A stretch of 64,000 nt of DNA from Dichotomicrobium thermohalophilum. Lineage in GTDB: Bacteria > Pseudomonadota > Alphaproteobacteria > Rhizobiales > Rhodomicrobiaceae. Made by a program: the position numbers and the translations under genes. Where the stretch lies: positions 1,822,501 to 1,886,500 of the forward strand of contig NZ_QXDF01000001.1 of the NCBI RefSeq assembly GCF_003550175.1, read 5' to 3'. Below, in pieces: positions 8,733 through 16,080 of the stretch (position 1 is the first letter of the stretch; every line of letters starts with the position of its first letter). The notes under the pieces are model-generated. The model saw nothing but the letters and a program-made list of their open reading frames with translations. It did no database searches and was not told where the DNA came from.

Positions 8733-10118
8733 CTAATTCAGCGCGATCAGGTCGGCGCCGTCAGTCAGTACGTACATCTGACCGTCGGCGACCACTGGCG
8801 CGATATACACGCCCGTGTCCAGATCGCGCTTGGTGGCAACTTCGCCCGTGCGGGCGTTCACCCCGAGCATAAGCCCTTTCGAGGAAATCAGCCAGAGTTT
8901 GCCGCCGGCGAGAACGGGGCCATTCCAGTGCCGCGCGGGCGGTAGGTCAGACACCCAGGCAATCTCGCCACTATCGCGCTCCACGGCGACCAGCTTGCCC
9001 GAGCGATCCACGACGAAAACGGCGTCCCCCGCCACCCATGGCGTCTGGGAACCGCTGACATCCAGCGACCACCGACGCGAGCCGGACTCGATGTCGGTGG
9101 CGATGAGACGACCGGCGCCGCTGACCGCATAGACCGTGCCGCCAGCGATGGCCGGACGCGCGGTGTCGCCAACCTCCTGCGCGGCAAGGCCCGGACGCGT
9201 GCGCGTGAGCGATTCGGCCCATTTCGGCTGGCCCTTCTCGATATCGAAAGCCAGCAGCTCGCCCGAGGGGTACGGCACCACGACCGTGTCGCCAGAGACC
9301 GCAGGGCTGGCGTTGCTCAGGATCGTCGCCGCTTCGGGCAGGCCACGGGCGGTCCAGAGTTCGCTGCCGTCCTTGGTGGAGAGGCAGAAGAGCTGACTCT
9401 CGGCGTTGACCACGAAGATGCGCCCATCGACGGCCGTCGGTGACATGCGGAAGGGCAACTCGAAGCGCTTGCTCCACAACGGCTTGCCGGAGGAGGGATC
9501 GAGCGCGACGACCGTGCCGAACCCCGTGGCGGCGAACAGCTTGCCGTCGGCAAGCGCCAAGCCACCGCCGAAGCCGGCCTCTTCGTCCTCGTTTTCCGGG
9601 ACGAGCGGACGTTCCCATAGCTCGCTTCCGCTGCTCCTGGAAAAGGCGCGGACCGTGCCCTCCGTATCAATCGTGAAAACGCGGTTGCCCACGACCACCG
9701 GTTTGGCGATAAGCTGGCCGTCAGAGCTGGAGCCAGCTCCGATATCGACCTGCCAGCGCGGGCTGAGCCCGCCGCCGAAGGCCAGATGCCCCGGCGCATT
9801 GCTCGCGATGCCTCCCGGCTGGCTCCAGGCTGCGTTCGTCTGCGGATCGGAGACGGATACGGGCCTGGCCGTCTCGACATTGGCGATCGAAGAGGTAGAG
9901 CCTGGCGATACGACCGAGATACGCTCACCCGGCAAGCGTTCCTCTTCCTCCTCGAAGATCGAGGTGACCGAATCCGCCACGCCGGAGACAGAGGTGCAGC
10001 CAGCAACCGGCAAGACGAAAGCAACCGTCGCGATGCGAAGTGCCCGGCCCGCCGCAGGCCATCGCCTGCCGTTCGCCTCTTTTTCGTTCGCGCCGCTTCT
10101 TCCCGTCACCTCGGCCAT
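8733..10118 (-). CDS. bamB: outer membrane assembly lipoprotein BamB, PQQ-like beta-propeller
   Basis: A 461-residue lipoprotein of the outer-membrane beta-barrel assembly machine. After a basic, unusually long N-region comes a hydrophobic segment ending LPVAGCTS, a good lipobox with the lipidated Cys near residue 41. The rest is a series of about eight WD/PQQ-type blades recognisable by repeats such as VFTIDTEGTVRAFSRSSGSELWER, VVALDPSSGKPLWSKRF and LIATDIESGSRRW. Being upstream of der and downstream of a YfgM-like gene reproduces the yfgM-bamB-der order known from proteobacteria, which supports the BamB name over other PQQ-repeat proteins. Confidence 0.88.
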   Translation of the reverse strand: MAEVTGRSGANEKEANGRRWPAAGRALRIATVAFVLPVAGCTSVSGVADSVTSIFEEEEERLPGERISVVSPGSTSSIANVETARPVSVSDPQTNAAWSQPGGIASNAPGHLAFGGGLSPRWQVDIGAGSSSDGQLIAKPVVVGNRVFTIDTEGTVRAFSRSSGSELWERPLVPENEDEEAGFGGGLALADGKLFAATGFGTVVALDPSSGKPLWSKRFELPFRMSPTAVDGRIFVVNAESQLFCLSTKDGSELWTARGLPEAATILSNASPAVSGDTVVVPYPSGELLAFDIEKGQPKWAESLTRTRPGLAAQEVGDTARPAIAGGTVYAVSGAGRLIATDIESGSRRWSLDVSGSQTPWVAGDAVFVVDRSGKLVAVERDSGEIAWVSDLPPARHWNGPVLAGGKLWLISSKGLMLGVNARTGEVATKRDLDTGVYIAPVVADGQMYVLTDGADLIALN

Positions 10119-10200
10119 GGCCTGTCCTTCGCCGTTTGTCTCGTTCGCTTATAGGTGGTCCATACGCCAACCGACGCGGCACGCAAAACAGGTCTGACAG

Positions 10201-10893
10201 CTACTCGGCGGATGCTGATGCTGCGTCCGTGCTACCGGCGCTGGCCGGCGCATTGATGAGCGAAAGCATCATCTGCGCGCGCTGGCGCATGGGGCCGGGC
10301 GTGTCACTGTCGCTCAGAAGCTCCTGATAGAGCGTCCGGGCCTTCTCATTCTCATCCGCCTTGAAAGCGGATAGCGCAAGCAACTCCCGCGCGGAATGTC
10401 GCCAGGGGCTCGCGTCGTCACGCATGTCGCCGACACGCGCCTCGATCTCGGATGGGGCCGCGGTGTCGATCAGGAGAGTCGCGGCCTGGATGCGCGCGAA
10501 GCCGCGCAGCATGGAGTCATCCGTGCTTTCGGCCACGCTGTCGTAAGCCTGAACCGCCGCATCGGTCTCTCCCTTCGCCGCAGCGATCGCGGCAAGGCGC
10601 AGCTCAGAAAGGGCCGAATAGCTGCCCATGCCGTCCTCCGCCAGCGCGGAGAAGGTCTCCGCCGCCGCATCCGGCTGACCGTTCTGCTGGAGGGTGCTCG
10701 CCTCGACGAAGGCCGTGCCGTCTGAGGCCGCCCGCGAGCTTTGCCACCAGGTCCAGCCCTGATAGCCGCCCACGGCGAGCACGATCACCAGCGCCGTCGC
10801 GATGACATAAACACCGTATTTCCGCCATAGCTGCGCCAGTTGCTCCCGGCGCATGTCCTGCTCGACCTCGCGGAAGATATCACCTTCACTCAT
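10201..10893 (-). CDS. YfgM-like tetratricopeptide inner-membrane protein
   Basis: A 230-residue protein with a short cytoplasmic N-terminus (MSEGDIFREVEQDMRREQLAQLWRKYG). One membrane anchor follows (VYVIATALVIVLAVGGYQGW), then a periplasmic domain of TPR-like helices with Ala-rich repeats such as AAETFSALAEDGMGSYSALSELRLAAIAAAKGE. The family (TPR_21/YfgM) is an ancillary subunit of the Sec translocon that hands clients to periplasmic chaperones. Its place next to bamB and der supports this. The C-terminus (PASAGSTDAASASAE) is low-complexity. Confidence 0.83.
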   Translation of the reverse strand: MSEGDIFREVEQDMRREQLAQLWRKYGVYVIATALVIVLAVGGYQGWTWWQSSRAASDGTAFVEASTLQQNGQPDAAAETFSALAEDGMGSYSALSELRLAAIAAAKGETDAAVQAYDSVAESTDDSMLRGFARIQAATLLIDTAAPSEIEARVGDMRDDASPWRHSARELLALSAFKADENEKARTLYQELLSDSDTPGPMRQRAQMMLSLINAPASAGSTDAASASAE

Positions 10894-11033
10894 TCATTCG
10901 CCCGCTTCGCGCGCCTTGTTTCGCAGCGTGATTAATCCAGCCACCGAACCGATCCGGCAGCCTTACAAGCGGCGAAAATCAACGCTTTCCCCGCTTACGC
11001 TTAAATGTAGGTTCGCCGCCGATCACTCAAGCG

Positions 11034-11900
11034 TTAGTTGCCGGTCATTTTCGGCTTTTTCGTGACTGTCCCCGGTGCTTCCACACGCTCGTTGCGCATT
11101 CCATAAACGTGCTCCCGCCCCGGGAACCGGCGGCTGCGCACCTCCTCGGCATAGGTCTTCACCGCATCCGCGATGCCGTCGGCCAACTCCGCGTAACGCT
11201 TGACGAATTTCGGCACGCGCGGCGACAGCCCGAGCATGTCTTCCAGCACCAGTATCTGCCCATCGCAGTCTGCCGAGGCACCAATGCCAATTGTTGGGAT
11301 ATCGATCTGGCGCGTGATGCGCGCGGCGAGAAGCTCGGCGACGCCTTCGATCACCACCGCGAACGCACCCGCCTCTGCCACCGCCTGCGCATCCGACTCG
11401 ATCTCGGCCCATTCGCTTTCATGGCGCCCCTGGGCGCGATAGCCGCCCAGCGTATTCACCGACTGCGGCGTCAGACCGATATGCGCCATGACCGGGATGC
11501 CGCGCTCGCTCAGGTAGCGAATCGTCTCGGCCATACGCTGGCCGCCCTCCAGCTTGATGGCGCCGCAGCCGGTTTCCTTCATCACCCGCGCTGCGTTACG
11601 GAAGGCGATTGCCGGGCTTTCCTCGTAACTGCCGAAGGGCATGTCCACCACGACCAGTGCGCGCTGTGAGCCGCGGACCACGGCCGCGCCATGCATGATC
11701 ATGAGATCCAGCGGCACCGGCACCGTGCTCTCGTAGCCGTGCATGACCATGCCTAGCGAATCGCCAACCAGCATGAAATCGACGTGGGGGTCGATCAGCC
11801 GCGCGGTATGCGCATGATATGCGGTCAACGAAACAATGGGAGCCCCGCCCTTGCGCGTGCGGATTTCCGGTGCCGTGATCCGTGTTGCGGTATCGCTCAT
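11034..11900 (-). CDS. panB: 3-methyl-2-oxobutanoate hydroxymethyltransferase
   Basis: A 288-residue enzyme making ketopantoate from alpha-ketoisovalerate and methylene-tetrahydrofolate, the first committed step to pantothenate and CoA. Recognised by [17 protein letters not shown] and [22 protein letters not shown], which contains the Mg-binding Asp. Further hallmarks are the substrate loop [25 protein letters not shown], and [22 protein letters not shown] conventional ATG start follows a 190-bp gap shared with the divergent repeat-rich gene. No panC is adjacent. Confidence 0.96.
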   Translation of the reverse strand: MSDTATRITAPEIRTRKGGAPIVSLTAYHAHTARLIDPHVDFMLVGDSLGMVMHGYESTVPVPLDLMIMHGAAVVRGSQRALVVVDMPFGSYEESPAIAFRNAARVMKETGCGAIKLEGGQRMAETIRYLSERGIPVMAHIGLTPQSVNTLGGYRAQGRHESEWAEIESDAQAVAEAGAFAVVIEGVAELLAARITRQIDIPTIGIGASADCDGQILVLEDMLGLSPRVPKFVKRYAELADGIADAVKTYAEEVRSRRFPGREHVYGMRNERVEAPGTVTKKPKMTGN

Positions 11901-12005
11901 CTATCCGTCCTGCTTGTCAGGCGCGCGCAGCGCCGGGCCGCCTCTGCGTTAACCCGCGACCGCAACTGCTTGTCGCGCCGTAATCTTAGCCCGTGGTTAA
12001 CGCTG

Positions 12006-12034
12006 TTAATCAAATTCGCTTCTCATTCGATTAA
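12006..12034. promoter_or_regulatory. AT-rich inverted repeat between panB and the Arg/Tyr-rich gene
   Basis: TTAATC at 12006-12011 is matched by GATTAA at 12029-12034, with a 17-bp spacer. Another TTAA occurs at 11997-12000. In this GC-rich window the block is conspicuous, and it lies in the only space available for the divergent promoters of panB and the gene at 12091. It may be an operator or part of a promoter. No regulator can be named, and the spacing does not match the CtrA TTAA-N7-TTAA pattern. Confidence 0.35.
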
Positions 12035-12090
12035 AAACGTCGTTTCCTCGCGACTGAGGGCAAAGTTATCAAACGCGAGAGGCCACACGA

Positions 12091-12786
12091 ATGTTTGCCG
12101 AAATCGTCTTCGCCAGCCTGATGGCCGCCGGCGGGCCGGCCGCGTTGGCCCAAACGCCTGAACCGCAACCTGCCGTGATGCATTACACGGACGGCGAACA
12201 GGGTGCGCCGCGCCTGCAATTGGCGGCCGATCTCGGCTGCCCGCGTTATTACGACCGGCGGCGGGGGTATGACAAGCGTTGCTATCGCCGGCGCGCCGAT
12301 CCTTACCGCGATGGCTACCGCGATCGCTATGGCCGTTATGACGACGAGCGCTATTACGATGAACGGCCCGGCCGCTACTCCGACCGCGACGACCCCTATT
12401 ACGAGGATGCCCCGTATCGCGGTGACTGGAACGGTCCGCGCGACACGCTGAGGGATCGTTACGGGCGGCCCTATCCGGATGCCGAGCCGGGTTTCGACGA
12501 GGACGTGCCCCCTTATCGCCGCGGTGCCTATGAGCGGCCAGGGCCGCGCGATCGCTATTACGACGATCGCGACTTGGACGACGCACGGGAGCGCTGGCGG
12601 CGTGGCGAGACCTCCCGACCTTTCCGGGAAGGCCGCGCGTTCGATGCCTTCTACCAGCGCTCGAGCTACCGGGAGCCTCTTTATAAAAAAAAAGATACGG
12701 GGCCTATGACGGTTACCGCGAGCCATACGATTATTACCCCGCGCCGGAGCCGGAATGCGGCCTCCGCTGCTGGATCAACCGTTTAG
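12091..12786 (+). CDS. exported Arg/Tyr/Asp-rich repeat protein, reading frame interrupted at an A9 tract
   Basis: The uninterrupted frame gives 231 residues. A signal peptide (MFAEIVFASLMAAGGPAALAQ) is followed by a mature part dominated by Arg, Tyr and Asp in loose repeats such as DPYRDGYRDRYGRYDDERYY, RPGRYSDRDDPYYED and GPRDRYYDDRD. At 12685-12693 there are nine consecutive A's. Beyond them this frame loses its composition (TGPMTVTASHTIITPRRSRN) and stops, while the -1 frame continues in the same style to 12974. The downstream part is therefore probably the true C-terminus (next entry). A GAGAGG ribosome site lies about 8 bp before the ATG. The protein belongs to no family I recognise. 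It opens a block of three exported basic proteins and may work in the envelope, but its function is unknown. Confidence 0.6.
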   Translation: MFAEIVFASLMAAGGPAALAQTPEPQPAVMHYTDGEQGAPRLQLAADLGCPRYYDRRRGYDKRCYRRRADPYRDGYRDRYGRYDDERYYDERPGRYSDRDDPYYEDAPYRGDWNGPRDTLRDRYGRPYPDAEPGFDEDVPPYRRGAYERPGPRDRYYDDRDLDDARERWRRGETSRPFREGRAFDAFYQRSSYREPLYKKKDTGPMTVTASHTIITPRRSRNAASAAGSTV

Positions 12787-12974
12787 CCGAGGACGACTAT
12801 CCGCCTGCGGACGCCTATCTGGAGCCCCGCCGCGACATTGGAGCCGAACGCGATGCCATGCGGCGCTTCTGTAAACGCAATTCCTGGCGGGACCGCAGCG
12901 GCTGCTGGCACTGCCCCTCCGGCTGTTTCGCGCTGTACCGGCCTTGCCGGAACTGGCGGTGCAAATTCGAGTAG
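12685..12974 (+). other. A9 slippery tract and continuation of the Arg/Tyr-rich protein in the -1 frame
   Basis: Reading one base back after the A9 run gives 92 open codons to a TAG at 12972-12974, starting RYGAYDGYREPYDYYPAPEP. The tyrosine-rich style matches the upstream 200 residues. The segment ends in a Cys-rich tail containing RRFCKRNSWRDRSGC, WHCPSGCF and CRNWRCKFE. A tenth A would join the two parts in frame. Three explanations fit: a real one-base deletion (a broken gene), a sequencing error at a homopolymer, or regulated slippage of RNA polymerase or the ribosome on the A tract. The sequence alone cannot choose among them. Conservation of composition to the natural stop argues that decay, if any, is recent. 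Confidence 0.65.
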
Positions 12975-12998
12975 GGACGCCATGACCTGCTGCCGGTA

Positions 12999-13072
12999 TG
13001 AACATTCAGCATGTGTTCACATTCCGGTGAATAGCCTTGACCGGCACTGGAATTCGCACTGTCGGCGAATTC
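12999..13072 (+). promoter_or_regulatory. cluster of nested inverted repeats upstream of the first Cys-module gene
   Basis: Three inverted repeats lie in the 115-bp gap before the gene at 13090. TGAACA-N9-TGTTCA occupies 12999-13019, and TTCAC-N6-GTGAA overlaps it at 13016-13031. A perfect GAATTCGC-N7-GCGAATTC occupies 13050-13072 and ends four bases before the AAGGA ribosome site. The first is operator-like in spacing (centre-to-centre 15 bp). The last could be either an operator or an RNA hairpin that controls access to the ribosome site. A weak TTGACC element is at 13037-13042. No cognate regulator is present. Confidence 0.45.
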
Positions 13073-13089
13073 AGCAAGGATAAGGAAAA

Positions 13090-13491
13090 ATGGAGCGTCT
13101 CATGCGCAATACATTCCAAGCCTTCATGTTGCTGGCTGCCGGTCTGGCCGCGTTTGTCTTCATCTCGCCGCAGGCTGCGGCTGCCAGCGCGGGGACGTCG
13201 TCTACCCTGACGATGAAGCAGCTTCTTTCGGGCGAGACGACCAGCTCGCTCGTTGAGCAAGCGCAGGCCTGGCGCTGCCGCCGGCGTAACTTTGTGTGCC
13301 GTCAGCGCTGGGGCGTCGGTCGGGATTATCGGCGCTGCATGCGCCGTGGCGGTTGCGGCTGGTATGTGCGTCGCAGGTTCCATCGCGGTTACCGCCGTGG
13401 TCGCTGCCGCCGCGCTCACCGCGTTTGCCGTTATCGCTTCGGTTTCGGCCGCGACTATCGCCGCTGCATGGCCCGCCGCGGCTGCCGTTAG
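13090..13491 (+). CDS. exported Arg/Cys-rich protein with two C-x6-C-x12-C-x5-C modules
   Basis: 133 residues. The N-terminus (MRNTFQAFMLLAAGLAAFVFISPQAAAASA, counting from a second possible start at 13102) is a signal peptide. A short linker follows, then two near-identical modules with Cys at 63, 70, 83, 89 and at 106, 113, 126, 132. Both modules contain GRDYRRCM followed by a GC end. The mature protein is extremely basic (over a third Arg). The strict Cys spacing in an exported protein suggests two disulfide pairs per module. Two ribosome-site arrangements (AAGGATAAGGA before 13090; GGAG before 13102) make the exact start uncertain. The neighbour at 13544 is a paralogue. I do not recognise the family. 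A cationic periplasmic or secreted binding or antimicrobial-like protein is conceivable but unproven. Confidence 0.75.
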   Translation: MERLMRNTFQAFMLLAAGLAAFVFISPQAAAASAGTSSTLTMKQLLSGETTSSLVEQAQAWRCRRRNFVCRQRWGVGRDYRRCMRRGGCGWYVRRRFHRGYRRGRCRRAHRVCRYRFGFGRDYRRCMARRGCR

Positions 13492-13543
13492 GAGAGCCTG
13501 ACCCGTCGGGTCGGGTGACAGCGACCTGAAGGAGAGAGGAGAC

Positions 13544-13948
13544 ATGCGCGTACACTTCAACTTGGCTCTTGTGTTCTTGATCGGTTTGGCCGCCTGGAGC
13601 GGCATCCCCACTCAGGCAAAAGCCGCATCGGCTCATCTGGAACGCGCCGGACTGCAAGCGTCCGCGCATGTCTCATCATCGCTTCACCTGGCGCAATATA
13701 TCGCCGGCGAACGCGCGGACCGCTGCTATGTCCGTCACCTGGAGTGCCGCTACCGCTCGGGATTCGGCCACCGCTATCGCCGCTGCATGGCGCGAGCGGG
13801 CTGTGGCTACCGGCGTCATTACGGCTATGGTCACCGCTACCGCAGCTGCCGCTACTGGCTGCGCCGCTGCCGGGAGAACTGGTACTATCCGGAAGATATC
13901 CGCGGCTGCCTGCGCTATCACGGCTGCCTTCACCATTACTACTACTGA
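13544..13948 (+). CDS. paralogous exported Cys-module protein, His/Tyr-rich
   Basis: 134 residues with a signal peptide (MRVHFNLALVFLIGLAAWSGIPTQAKA) and the same doubled module: Cys at 61, 68, 81, 87 and at 102, 109, 122, 128, again C-x6-C-x12-C-x5-C. Its first module (CYVRHLECRYRSGFGHRYRRCMARAGC-like) is close to the modules of the gene upstream. The second has diverged and is rich in aromatic and His residues, ending HHYYY. A very strong ribosome site (GGAGAGAGGAGAC) precedes the ATG. The 52-bp gap to the upstream gene and the shared direction suggest co-transcription. Tandem duplication explains the pair. The His-rich tail could bind metal, but that is speculation. Confidence 0.8.
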   Translation: MRVHFNLALVFLIGLAAWSGIPTQAKAASAHLERAGLQASAHVSSSLHLAQYIAGERADRCYVRHLECRYRSGFGHRYRRCMARAGCGYRRHYGYGHRYRSCRYWLRRCRENWYYPEDIRGCLRYHGCLHHYYY

Positions 13949-13972
13949 AGCAAGCGAAAGCCGAGCAAGACA

Positions 13973-13996
13973 AAGGCCGCCTCTCGGGGCGGCCTT
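13973..13996. terminator. probable bidirectional terminator between the Cys-module genes and guaA
   Basis: A perfect 9-bp stem (AAGGCCGCC with GGCGGCCTT) encloses a 6-base loop in the 57-bp gap between two convergent genes. T-rich sequence follows on the minus strand (TTTGTCTTG) and more weakly on the plus strand. It probably ends both guaA and the 13090-13948 transcript. Confidence 0.8.
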
Positions 13997-14005
13997 CTAG
14001 TTTGT

Positions 14006-15553
14006 CTATTCCCACTCGATCGTGCCAGGCGGCTTCGAGGTCACGTCATAGACAACGCGGTTGATGCCGCGCACTTCGTTGATGATCCGCGTCGCCGCCC
14101 GGCCCAGGAAGTCGTGGCTGAACGGGAAATAGTCTGCCGTCATCCCGTCAGTCGAGGTCACCGCGCGCAGCGCGCAGACATAGTCGTATGACCGGGCATC
14201 GCCCATGACGCCGACCGTGCGGACCGGCAGCAGCACGGCGAAAGCCTGCCAGATGTCGTCGTAGAGACCGGCCTTCTCGATCTCTTCGAGATAGATCCGA
14301 TCGGCCTTGCGCAGAATTTCCAGCTTGTCCGGCGTGACGGCACCGGGAATACGTATCGCGAGCCCCGGACCGGGGAAAGGATGACGGCGCAGAAACCCGT
14401 CAGGCAGCCCAAGCTCGCGGCCGAGTTCGCGCACCTCATCCTTGAACAGTTCGCGCAGCGGCTCCAGCAGCTTCATGTTCATGCGCTCGGGCAGCCCGCC
14501 GACATTGTGGTGCGACTTGATCGTCACCGAGGGGCCGCCAGTAAATGATACGCTTTCGATGACATCCGGGTATAGCGTGCCCTGCGCCAGGAAATCCGCG
14601 CCGCCGATACGCTTCGCCTCGGCCTCGAACACGTCGATGAACAGCCCGCCGATGATCTTGCGCTTCTGCTCGGGGTCACTGACGCCTTCCAGCGCGGCCA
14701 GGAATTGGGGGGCGGCCTCGGCATGGACGAGCGGGATATTGTAGCTGTCGCGAAACAGGGTGACCACCTGCTCGGCCTCGCCCGCGCGCAACAGGCCGTG
14801 ATCGACGAAGATGCAGGTGAGCTGCTCGCCGATCGCCTCATGGATCAGCACCGCCGTCACTGCCGAATCGACCCCACCGGACAGCCCGCAGACGACGCGC
14901 CCGTCGCCGACCTGCTCCCGGATGCGTTCGATCGCCGTATCGCGGAACCGCGCCATTGTCCAGCCGCCCTTGCAGCCGGCGATCTCGTGGGTGAAGTTGC
15001 GCAGCATCGCCGCGCCCTGCGGCGTGTGGACCACCTCGGGATGGAACTGCACGCCGTAAAGCTGACGGCTTTCATCCGCGATGGCAGCAAACGGCGCGCC
15101 GGGTGTGCTGGCGATGACCTCAAAGCCAGGCGGCAGGCTGTCGACCCGGTCGCCGTGGCTCATCCAGACTTGCAAGCTGCTGCCCGGATCGCCCAGCCCC
15201 TCGAAGAGCGGGGAGGGCTTACGGAGCATGATCTCCGCGCGGCCGAACTCCCGGTGATCGGAGCCGGATACCGCGCCGCCCATCTGCGCCACCATGGTCT
15301 GCTGGCCATAGCAGATGCCGAGCACCGGCACGCCGGCAGAGAAAACCGCTTCGGGGGCGCGCGGCGTGCCCGCCTCATGCGTGCTGGCTGGCCCACCGGA
15401 GAGAATGATCGCGCTCGGCTTCATCCGGGTCACAGCATCTTCGGCGTCGGTGAACGGCACGATCTCGGAATAGACGCCGGATTCGCGCACGCGCCGCGCA
15501 ATGAGCTGCGTTACCTGGCTTCCGAAGTCGATGATAAGGACAGTTTCGGTCAT
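14006..15553 (-). CDS. guaA: GMP synthase (glutamine-hydrolysing)
   Basis: A 515-residue enzyme converting XMP to GMP. The class I glutamine amidotransferase domain begins [20 protein letters not shown], with nucleophile Cys81 in GICYGQQ. The remainder of the triad is in [11 protein letters not shown]. The ATP pyrophosphatase domain has the P-loop [16 protein letters not shown], the segment IFVDHGLLR, and the C-terminal dimerisation domain ending [13 protein letters not shown], a GuaA hallmark. It lies in a purine-focused neighbourhood with guaB three genes upstream. Confidence 0.98.
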   Translation of the reverse strand: MTETVLIIDFGSQVTQLIARRVRESGVYSEIVPFTDAEDAVTRMKPSAIILSGGPASTHEAGTPRAPEAVFSAGVPVLGICYGQQTMVAQMGGAVSGSDHREFGRAEIMLRKPSPLFEGLGDPGSSLQVWMSHGDRVDSLPPGFEVIASTPGAPFAAIADESRQLYGVQFHPEVVHTPQGAAMLRNFTHEIAGCKGGWTMARFRDTAIERIREQVGDGRVVCGLSGGVDSAVTAVLIHEAIGEQLTCIFVDHGLLRAGEAEQVVTLFRDSYNIPLVHAEAAPQFLAALEGVSDPEQKRKIIGGLFIDVFEAEAKRIGGADFLAQGTLYPDVIESVSFTGGPSVTIKSHHNVGGLPERMNMKLLEPLRELFKDEVRELGRELGLPDGFLRRHPFPGPGLAIRIPGAVTPDKLEILRKADRIYLEEIEKAGLYDDIWQAFAVLLPVRTVGVMGDARSYDYVCALRAVTSTDGMTADYFPFSHDFLGRAATRIINEVRGINRVVYDVTSKPPGTIEWE

Positions 15554-15654
15554 ACGTTTGAAGCTGATAAAGCGCGGTCAGTTAACGGGCTGGCTTGCCG
15601 CTGATAGAGCACTCCCTTACTCGCCGGTCAAGCTGGCGGGCTCCGCCCGAGCAT

Positions 15655-15981
15655 CTAATCCGCAGCGGAAGCGTTGGCTGGCGCTGGTTCAGGAGTCGCC
15701 TCATCCACCGGTTCAGCGATCTCGGTTCCGGGCGCGGCGGCTTCCTCCGGGCCGGGCACGTTCCAGTACTGGGCACAGCTTTGCGGCGCAGGTTCCCCGC
15801 CGGCCCGTTGCCTGATCTCGCTACAGGCCCATTGCTGCAGTTCGGTCGGCATCAGCCCGTTGAGCCCGGCCCAGATTGGGTCGTCGCCTCTTTCGGTGGT
15901 GTAGGTCGCATACAGCCAGTAGCCAAACCCGACGAAAACAACAATCAGAACCAGGCCGAACAGCGTCTTGATAACACTCAT
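15655..15981 (-). CDS. small membrane-anchored protein of unknown function
   Basis: 108 residues starting MSVIKTLFGLVLIVVFVGFGYWLYATYTTERGDDP, which is one transmembrane anchor. A small domain follows with two Cys (WACSEIRQRAGGEPAPQSCAQYW), probably periplasmic and disulfide-linked. A Pro/Ala/Glu-rich tail ends it. An AAGGA ribosome site sits 8 bp before this ATG, so the longer frame to 16065 is not used. It resembles conserved alphaproteobacterial hypothetical proteins located near guaA/rsmB, but no function is known to me. Confidence 0.7.
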   Translation of the reverse strand: MSVIKTLFGLVLIVVFVGFGYWLYATYTTERGDDPIWAGLNGLMPTELQQWACSEIRQRAGGEPAPQSCAQYWNVPGPEEAAAPGTEIAEPVDEATPEPAPANASAAD

Positions 15982-16080
15982 GCGGCATTCCTTCGCCGGG
16001 GCCCTGACCCGCTCACGTGTCCGCACCCGGTAATTCTGAGATGAGGACGACCGGCCAGTTTGCAATGCGTCCTGCGGGCT

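Noticed and set aside
11997-12010. Possible CtrA site with two TTAA half-sites
   Set aside because: The half-sites are 5 bp apart instead of 7, so the consensus is not met.
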